The position numbers and the translations under genes were made by a program. A stretch of 64,000 nucleotides of DNA from the NCBI GenBank assembly GCA_050084515.1, contig CM114271.1, forward strand, positions 52,824,001 through 52,888,000, written 5' to 3'. Under the pieces are notes generated by a model. It was given only the letters and a program-made list of their open reading frames with translations. It did not search any database and was not told the origin of the DNA. Below, one piece after another: positions 57,301 to 64,000 of the stretch (position 1 is its first letter; the number at the start of each line of letters is the position of its first letter). This DNA is from Blasia pusilla (lineage: Eukaryota > Marchantiophyta > Marchantiopsida > Blasiales).

Positions 57301-57655
57301 CTCACACACATACAAGAGAGGTGCTCCAACGGCCCAACATGAGAAAGATGGCTTAGGAAAGCCATCTTCCTCTCTTATATAGGATTGGGAAGAGCCAAAA
57401 GGCTCTTCCCCTAAATATAGCCATCCCCTTCGTAACCTGCGCGCACAAGTTACCAGGGGCGGGTGACTTGGTCAACAAGTCACCCGGCTGTGAAAGACCT
57501 CAACATGAAAGTTGTCAAAAACGACGTTCTTGACACAATGGACATATCCTCAACCTCGTCCGATACCGTGGGAGAAAGTTACACTCAAGATAGTCCGCTG
57601 ACTCCTACGCCCTATCCATGATAGATTTTGGCCTATCGGCTACTCAGATGTGACA
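57301..57655 (-). promoter_or_regulatory. Element B 5' terminal repeat with TATA box and hairpins
   Basis: The minus strand starts TGTCACATCTG at 57655 and carries a good TATA box, CCTATATAAGAG, at 57373-57384. Three perfect 10-bp inverted repeats flank it: 57345-57354 with 57359-57368, 57387-57396 with 57401-57410, and 57461-57470 with 57476-57485. AGGTCTTTCAC near 57495 is shared with repeat b of G1. No matching repeat remains at the left end. Confidence 0.7.
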
Positions 57656-57861
57656 AACTTCATAGTCAAGAATTTTGGGTTCCATGTTATGAAGAAGTGA
57701 TCGTCTGGGCACTACCATTTGTGATTCTTGTCGTGAAAGAATGGAGGGTTTACATAATAATTCTGTACAAAAAAGGGAGAACTTCTTATAGAGTTTGACT
57801 TGCATCAACCACATCTGCTACTGTTAGAAGGTCCGTCCTTACTCGAAGAAAGACTCTCAAC
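57656..57861 (+). mobile_element. L3 LTR, right part after element B
   Basis: Continues the L3 LTR: TGTTATGAAGAAGTGAT, CACTACCATTT, and the block CATCAACCACATCTGCTACTG to CTCTCAACA match the reverse complement of 6296-6475. The homology fades after CTCTCAACA. Confidence 0.78.
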
Positions 57862-58299
57862 ACGATAACTTGTAAGGTGCGTGTATCGTTCAAGGAAGAC
57901 TTGGCCCAATGGAGTCGATAGGTTATTCAATTGAGTACTACATGGGGTGGGATGCAACCTCATGGGGATGTCCTTATTCTGTTCCCATTTATGAGTTTTT
58001 AAAGGTATGAGAAAGGAGATATCTAGTGAAAGATTCAACTTTAGGTCTAGGGATAGATCTTGGGATTTTAGCATTAGACAAGATAATTGTGATGAGGGAT
58101 GTGACGTGGATGATTTCCTTATCTTATTCCCATATATTGGTGGTAGATACTCCCATACTATATGGAGGGAGTCGATGAATAGGTATTTTTATATTTTCAG
58201 CTAGTTGAAGAGTCTTGAGAGTTTTAATGGAGCCGTTGTATAGTAACAATGGACTCATAAATTTGTCAGTGTTGCGCTTAATATCATGGTTGCACAAAA
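57862..58299. other. Unassigned
   Basis: This lies where the interior of an L3 element would begin, but no primer site or coding sequence is recognised. Confidence 0.4.
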
Positions 58300-58640
58300 C
58301 AAAAAAGTCAGTCCCTACCATGGACATGGACGCACAAGTTTGGACATGTCCACGGACATCGATTGAAAAAGGTGGGCCCATACTTATAATTCATGATGGA
58401 AGGCAAGGCAAGGGTGGGCGGGGCAATAACGGAGAGAGAGTGGAGGTGGGAGAAGGAATAAACAAGAAAATACAGATCACGAAGGCAAGTGGGGGGGAGG
58501 ATGAGAAAGAAGGGGAAGATGGGGCCTACATGGACAAGTCGTTCTGCAAGACGAAAATAAGTCCACATACATGAACATGTCGTCGACACATACTTTATCC
58601 ATATGCAACCTTGGCGCTTATAATTGACTCTCAAAATAAA
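58300..58640 (+). repeat. Dispersed repeat R1, plus copy
   Basis: Matches the reverse complement of 38340-38620, most clearly over the purine-rich block 58470-58530. The frames on both strands here are not recognised as genes. Confidence 0.6.
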
Positions 58641-60360
58641 ACTGCAATGTGGCTTGAGAGTTATATTTTCTAACACTTGCAAGTCATTCAAAAAAATTTC
58701 AAGATGAAGATGAAAGACTTGAAATATTTTTCCAAATTTTCCAATCATTAGAGAATCTATGTTGTAAAAAATAAGTCACAGATAAAAGACTCGCAACTCA
58801 ATAGAAAAGTAGTTGCAAAATATTTGTGAAGTATTTTTACAAAAAAAAATCTAAGTAATATTTTGTTGCACTTAAAAAGTAGTGGTTTTGGACTCACAAG
58901 AGGCTCGCAAAGTGTAAGGTTTTTTAAGTTGCAAACCAGTTTTTTTCTATTCCTTTTTTGCTCAGTTTACACTTATTTTTTGATATATAAATTGAGGGTG
59001 ATTTGACTCCTTCCAATTTTGTCTTAGGGGTGGATTTGGTTTTCTCTCTCCTTCATCTCTTGTAGTTTAGAATCAATCATTTTTTTAAAATGTAATGAAA
59101 TAAAATCCACTCATTTAAATATCCTTCAATATCAACAATATTTCCTACACAAAAACCTAGACTTAGCTCCACTATAGAAAGAAAGTACTTGCAAAGTTTG
59201 AAGATGAGTTTTGGAAAGTTAGGAGGAAAATAAAAAAATGAAGGAGTTTGGAGAGGAAATGGAAATTTATAGTCAAGAATTAAAATTTGAAACTCTTAAA
59301 CAACTACTTACAATTTCGAGACTTGTAAGTTGTGAGTCTTGCAACTCGATTGGGAGCCCTCATAGTCGCAAAGTGCAAGGCATCTCAAACCTCTACTTTT
59401 TTTCATTATGTCTTAGAATCATGTTTGTAGGTTAGTTAATACTTACTAAGTGTAAGTTGTTGTAGTCGAAATGGTAAAACAAATGTCCAAACTTGCAAAC
59501 TAACAATGACTTGCAAAGTTGTGTGGAGCTGCAAAGTAGCTGCTCTTCGAGAAAATAGACTTGCAATGGAGCCATGTGAAAGGATATATATATATACAAA
59601 TAAAACCCATGTTCTACTTCACATTTGTTTAAAAATTTTGATAATTTTTTTCCTCATTGTTATATTTAAACTCCAAATTTTTTTCCTCATTGTTATATTT
59701 AAACTTCAAATTTGAGGATCAGTTGGAGGTACGAAGAATGCCTAAGGTTAGGCCAATCTCTTTACTGATTAGCAATATGGGAGGGTAGAAGAATGACGGA
59801 AGATACATTGACAAGGATGGCGGATTGGATGATGACAACGTAGATGATACATGGATCTCGAGGAGGAAATTGATTAGTATTTTCTCCATGCGCATTTCTT
59901 TGATATCGATGCATATACATGTATAGAGGTCATTTGGACGAGAAGGCATGCAAGCTCCAATAGATCATACTGCTTGAACATCTTTGTGGTTATCTTGCTT
60001 CTTTTGAACTCATGTGAGGGATAATTTATTTTCAATGTACTCATAGAAAAAAAAATTCACCTACTTCATAAGAGACTACTAATATAGGGAACCTCTTCCT
60101 CCAACTCCAAATCAATTGCTCGACAACTATTGAGCCAAATGGAACAAGACTATGAGGTTATACATCTATGCCCTTGCAACTTGTTCCTATATTGGGAGAA
60201 TGGATCATCCTCAAAGTCTTGTCTATATTATAGAGCCACACCATACTAAGATGACGCACGAGGAGATGTGCCTCGGATGGCTTTTTGCCAATTTCCTATC
60301 ATTCCATGATTGTTATACATATTTAGAGTATCATATTGATGTTGTGGCATGGATGCCATT
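58641..60360. other. AT-rich DNA, no gene recognised
   Basis: Nothing coding is recognised. A 33-bp direct tandem duplication (TCCTCATTGTTATATTTAAA with flanking T run) occupies 59645-59710. Confidence 0.5.
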
Positions 60361-60488
60361 TGTCGTGCATATACATATCGCTACACAACATACATCGTTG
60401 TCATCGAACACACACACAAACACGCATGATCCCATGCTAACTCATGGCATCTAAACATCGAGACAAGAAGTACTAAAATATCTCCAAT
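60361..60488 (-). repeat. Element C repeat a (outer copy)
   Basis: 128 bp from TGTCGTGCATATAC to TATCTCCAAT, similar to repeat a in copy D and to 60988-61085. Confidence 0.85.
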
Positions 60489-60911
60489 AAAGTAACATCC
60501 AATCTCTCTCCACCATCTCACACCATAGCTCTCAAAGGTGTGCACTCTCTCTCATGTCAAACCAAACCCACTCTCCTAATGAGAGGCTTGGGTTACACTC
60601 ACAAGGCAAGGGACCATAGCTCCGCCACCTCATGCCAAGAGGTTCAACAAAGAAAAAATGAGCTCTCACGCTCTCTCTCCTTGAGGTATATCCCTCCCCT
60701 CTCCCAAGCTCTCTCCATGGTAACCTATTCTCCCAAGTCATCTCCTTGCCTCTTGACCTCATGTAGGAGTTCAAGGGCTACTTACCAAAAATAGAAATTC
60801 GATCATATACTCAAAATGGTACTTACCTAAAATAGTAAATTCTTCAATATGGCTCCAAATGAGCCAAAACGAAGGGGAAACCTGCTCTCTCAAGTTTCCC
60901 GGGGCCTCAGC
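60489..60911 (-). repeat. Element C repeat b
   Basis: Aligns with copy D (about 817-1740 without the copia LTR). It ends at the hairpin, whereas in copy D the homologous sequence continues another 100 bp or so to TCATGACA, so the inner end of b is missing here. Confidence 0.78.
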
Positions 60912-60988
60912 AGTTCATCCTCGACCTACTGAGCGTATCCTCCACTATTGAGTAGTGGAGGATACGCTCAGTAGGTCGAGGATGAACT
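60912..60988. repeat. Perfect hairpin, 36-bp arms, 5-nt loop
   Basis: 60912-60947 and 60953-60988 are exact reverse complements with TTGAG between them. The left arm resembles copy D sequence near 1750-1785, so the right arm is the added inverted copy. It replaces the end of b and the first 30 bp or so of a'. Confidence 0.96.
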
Positions 60989-61085
60989 ACATCGTTGTCA
61001 TCGAACACACACACAAACGCGCACAATCCCATGCTAACTCATGGCATCCAGAAAATGAGACAAGAATTACTAAATTATCTCCAAT
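60989..61085 (-). repeat. Element C repeat a' beside the polypurine tract
   Basis: About 97 bp (ACATCGTTGTCATCGAAC to TATCTCCAAT) matching the outer copy at 60392-60488 with roughly ten differences. It is followed directly by the tract CGCCCCCCTAGCTGG. Confidence 0.88.
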
Positions 61086-61122
61086 CGCCCCCCTAGCTGG
61101 TGGCTAGGTCCCTCTAACTCCA
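61086..61122 (-). promoter_or_regulatory. Element C polypurine tract
   Basis: The minus strand reads GGAGTTAGAGGGACC, then CCACCAGCTAGGGGGGCG, before repeat a', nearly the same as in G1. Confidence 0.85.
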
Positions 61123-61271
61123 GATAGCCATCTATCCCTACCTACCATGACATACATCTCTAGGACGCTACGAGCAGAAAGGCCGTGTGCTCATGTGGCC
61201 CCACCCTTAGTCGCCTTCATGTCATCCATGTCACAGAAAAAGTTGGAATCGAAACCTACATAGTATCTCCT

Positions 61272-61412
61272 CTATGAACATCTGGGACACATCCATCGTC
61301 CCCAAGGAACTCTAGTGAGAGGTGGCGTCAGACATGCCATATGCCAACCTCTCGAACATCTATCACAGACTAGCATCGTGGCCGCACCACGAGTAGAACC
61401 ACACAACATACA
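61272..61412 (-). CDS. Element C PHD finger (integrase C-terminus)
   Basis: Open to the stop: CMLCGSTRGAATMLVCDRC, then SRGWHMACLTPPLTRVPWG and RWMCPRCS. The eight C4HC3 ligands are complete. It is in frame with the integrase tail GRTILRVRDVLPSGVILLEG and VWKDHVRNCAPCHLAK. The intact domain in an otherwise deleted element suggests recent descent from a functional PHD-bearing copy. Confidence 0.9.
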   Translation of the reverse strand, partial: CMLCGSTRGAATMLVCDRCSRGWHMACLTPPLTRVPWGRWMCPRCS

Positions 61413-62130
61413 ACGCAAGCCAACATGAACTACAGCTAAGCTTGGATATACTGTACCATCAATCTTAGCAAGGTGACATGGTGCACAATTACGCACATGG
61501 TCCTTCCATACCATACCATCGCGTCCCTCCAACAAGATAACACCGGAGGGCAAAACGTCACGCACTCTTAGGATGGTGCGCCCTGCAGTCACATCCACTG
61601 TCGTCGGTCCCGTCTGCTGCAAGTAGACATAATCTCCCTGATGAAACCTTTGGATAGTTGGTCAATAACCACCATCCCGAATAGTCGCATACCTCAACGT
61701 ATCTCGATGTTGCGCAATCGCCAAGTTCTCGAACACCATGGGCATCACTCTCCGAAACAACTCAGCCCTATGAGAATATGCTCGCATCCATACATCTGGG
61801 TCATCAAGGTCCAAGACCTCACCAGCATCTCGACAAATGGCTGTAGGTAAATCAGGCTCTCGGCCATAAAGTAGCAAGTACGGTGAAAAAAATGCTAAGG
61901 ATGCATGCCTGCTGAATCTGTATCCCATCGCCAACCAAGGCAACTGGAGGTCCCAATTTCCTAGGTGAACTCTCTGCAAGCCATACTTGCGTAGAACCCC
62001 CTTCACCGTCTACACAACTCTCTTTGCTAATCCATCCGCCTCAGGATGATCTCGCGAAATCGTGCGATGGTCGATCAACGCCTTATCATAAAAAGCCTGG
62101 AACTCACCGCAAAACTCATGCCTTAATAGG
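61413..62130 (-). pseudogene. Element C integrase remnant
   Basis: Only the end of the core and the C-terminus remain. Near 62040 it reads RDHPEADGLAKRVV, so the catalytic Glu (GLAE in B) is Lys. Open frames 62006-61662 and 61622-61272 follow, with QLPWLAMGYRFSRHASLAF and REPDLPTAICRD. The zinc domain and both catalytic Asp regions are deleted: RNase H ends at 62198 and the text resumes at HEFCGEFQAFYDKAL. Confidence 0.85.
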
Positions 62131-62197
62131 CTGACGCGTGCCATCCTGGCACTGACTCCTCATCACTCTCTCCATGCCATCGAGCTCCAGTCGCATC

Positions 62198-63660
62198 TCA
62201 CTGACTCGGGCATGGGTTACGACTCAACCCATCTGCATCTTGGTTGAGTGTCCCAAATCTATGTACCACATGAAAATCATACTCTTGCAACAACAGAGCC
62301 CATCTCACGAGCTTCCCTGTAAGCTTGTCGGACTCCATGAACCACTTCAATGATTGATGATCAATGATGATGGTAAAGGGATTGACGAACGAGTAACACC
62401 TGAAATGCACGACAACCCACACCGCAGCCAAGCACTCACCCTCATACAAGTTGTACTTCGTCTCTGCAGCGTTGCTCGAGCGGCTAGCGTAAGCCACCAT
62501 GAACTCTCTACCCTCATCATCATGTTGGGTGAGCACCGCTCCAAGCCCCAACATGCTCCAATTTGTATGCAATTGGAAAGGACGCCTCTTGATCGGTCTC
62601 CTCAAGATGGGCGCGGACGTCAACCTGTCCTTGAGCAACTGAAATGCTTGCTCCTGCTCATTCCCCCAGTGCCACTTGTGATCCACATTGGTCAACAATG
62701 TATGCGGCTTTGCAATCGAACTGAATTCCTTGACGTACCGTAGATAGAAGTTTGCCAATCCCATGAATGCGCGAACACGGCTCACATCTGTAGGGCGTGG
62801 AATGCGTGAGATAGCCTCTGTCTTCATCTGTTGAACACCAAGGCCCTCTGGGTATATCGTATGACCCAAGTACTCAATCTGGTTTTAGAAGAACTTGCAG
62901 TTGCATGGATATAGCTTCAGCCCATGTAATTGCAATCGTCAAAACACCTCCTATAGATGTCGCTCATGCTCCTCAATCGTGGCGCTAAAGACTACGATGT
63001 CATCAATATAATACCTAGCAAGATCCAAACCAGCCAAGATCCTATCCATGACCCTCTAAGACTCAGCCGGGGCGTTCTTAAACCCAAATGGTAAGAACCA
63101 CCATTGGTACAAACAATCCTTCCCGTGAGGATCGATGCCCCAAAATGTTGTCTTCTGCGTGTCCTCCAATCTGATAGGCAATTGATGGTGTCCTCCGTCT
63201 CGTAAATCCAATGAAGTGAAGACCTTTGCGTGACCAATCGCATCAAAGATCTCCTCAAGGTTAGACATGGCATACCTATCGGACTTCGTTTTCCGATTGA
63301 TAGGTCGATAATCCCCACACATCCGCCTATCCGTCCAGTTCCCATGCACATCCTCCTTGGCGGGCATGAAAATGGCAGATGCATACTTCCCATGTGACAT
63401 CTCCACTAGTCTTGCTCCGACCAAGTTCTGGCTCCTAATCTGAATCAGAGCCCTCTCCATATCACTGTACCTGTAGGGTCGTCGAAAGATCGGCATATCA
63501 CTCGACAACTGAATGCAGATCCCCGATCCCTTCCAGGTACCCAAATCCTCCATGCTAAATGCAAAGCAGCTCCTATAACTCCTGAGGAACTGACGTATCC
63601 GACGTCGCTCTCTTATTGTCAACTTAGGGCCCATATCTTGCTCCCAAGTCTCCATTCTGA
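62198..63660 (-). pseudogene. Element C reverse transcriptase and RNase H
   Basis: METWEQDMGPKLTIRERRR starts the RT region; HGNWTDRRMCGDYRPINRK, HGKDCLYQWWFLPFGFKNAP and YYIDDIVVF (about 62990-63012, other frame) follow. The open frame 62869-62198 covers the connection GLANFYLRYVKEF and RNase H: FQLHTNWSMLGLG, where the first catalytic Asp is Asn, then YEGECLAAVWVV and TIIIDHQSLKWFM, ending NQDADGLSRNPCPSQ at a stop. Confidence 0.9.
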
Positions 63661-63922
63661 CTACGACGGACTCTCCGGCGCGGGTATCAGTAGTTGCTAT
63701 GGTATCGGTCATCGTGGAAGACCCTCCACTTCGTAATGGCGGCAATGGCAACCAAAGGGTAGACAACGGCCGAATGCGGCTCTGAGCAACGCTGGGAAAC
63801 AACAAGGGCCGACGGTGGCCGGTGGATGGTGGATCGTTGATGGTGATGACAGACCGTTGACGGTGATGGTTGACCATTGACGGTGACAGTTGACCGTTGA
63901 CGGGGATTGTCATAAAGCCCAA
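63661..63922 (-). CDS. Element C N-terminal extension, unrelated to methyltransferase
   Basis: The RT frame is open upstream to a Met at 63922 through a Pro/Ser/Arg-rich stretch (MGFMTIPVNGQLSPSMVNHH at the start). It shows none of the methyltransferase motifs found at this place in G1 and B. 63832-63905 holds about three imperfect 21-bp tandem units (GACCGTTGACGGTGATG-like). It may be a deletion joining RT to a leader, or a different 5' gene arrangement. Confidence 0.5.
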
Positions 63923-63935
63923 TGTCTCTTTCTCC

Positions 63936-64000
63936 TACTAAAAATTTGGCAACGCTTTCGTGCTGATTTCTCCCAACGAAAATGTAAAACCTATAAAAAT
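63936..64000. other. Window edge, unassigned
   Basis: 65 bp with no recognised feature; it may be leader or terminal repeat of element C. Confidence 0.3.

Larger units (their letters stand above)
48665..57655 (-). mobile_element. PHD-MT Ty3/gypsy element B
   Basis: A 9.0 kb minus-strand element inside an L3 LTR. Outer ends are TGTCGTGC on the left and GTGACA on the right. Flanks GACT (48661-48664) and AACT (57656-57659) are a 4-bp target duplication with one change, confirmed by the uninterrupted L3 copy (GACTTCAT). Order on the minus strand: promoter repeat, leader, Gag, protease, methyltransferase, RT, RNase H, integrase, PHD finger, polypurine tract, repeat a. Only one copy of a and one of b are present. 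Frameshifts and stops are common. Confidence 0.9.
60361..63935 (-). mobile_element. PHD-MT element C, internally deleted
   Basis: The left outer end is TGTCGTGCAT. On the plus strand the order is repeat a, repeat b, a perfect hairpin, repeat a' (5' part lost), polypurine tract, PHD finger, partial integrase, RNase H, RT. The methyltransferase, protease and gag are absent: upstream of RT the frame runs into an unrelated repeated stretch and the window ends soon after. Integrase lacks its zinc domain and most of its core. The right end is not identifiable, so the extent is a minimum. Confidence 0.85.

Noticed and set aside
57531-57540. CTTGACA near 57540 as the right end of element B
   Set aside because: The L3 LTR homology resumes only after 57655, and the 4-bp duplication fits GTGACA at 57655.

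Overview
The window is plant nuclear DNA made almost entirely of transposable-element wreckage. The signs are Ty1/copia elements with the initiator-Met primer site TGGTATCAGAGC, several Ty3/gypsy lineages, a Helitron Rep relic, long TC and GA microsatellites, and deep nesting. No intact host gene is recognisable. A cytosine methyltransferase carried by one gypsy family looks DNMT3-like, and DNMT3 is absent from angiosperms but present in non-flowering plants. That hints at a gymnosperm, fern, lycophyte or bryophyte host, but this is an inference, not proof.

Layout. 560-1828 is a solo LTR of the main gypsy family (here PHD-MT family), expanded by a (TC)n tract and split by a solo copia LTR. 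2200-3215 is a plus-strand relic of the same family (methyltransferase piece, then reverse transcriptase). 4748-5266 is a Helitron Rep relic. 6296-7682 is an LTR of another family (L3). 7780-10150 is a decayed gypsy element, and 10.3-16.2 kb holds two copia relics around a PHD-MT relic. 17893-32196 is copia element C1, interrupted inside its reverse transcriptase by the 9.7 kb PHD-MT element G1 (20651-30377, minus). 32.2-47.6 kb is mostly unassigned AT-rich DNA with fold-back palindromes and one CpG-rich island near 41-42 kb. 47605-57861 is a second L3 LTR, split by PHD-MT element B (48665-57655, minus). 60361 to about 63935 is an internally deleted PHD-MT element C (minus).

The most notable content is the PHD-MT family. 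Its order, read on the minus strand, is terminal repeat, leader, Gag with zinc knuckles, protease, C5 cytosine methyltransferase, reverse transcriptase, RNase H, DDE integrase, PHD finger, polypurine tract, terminal repeats. A DNA-methylation writer and a chromatin reader in one retrotransposon is unusual. The termini are also odd: the repeats are arranged b-ORFs-a-b-a, like the split direct repeats of DIRS/PAT elements or an opened two-LTR circle, although the enzyme is a DDE integrase and 4-bp target duplications are visible. All copies here are broken by frameshifts and substitutions, so none should be active as it stands. Coordinates inside decayed elements are approximate.
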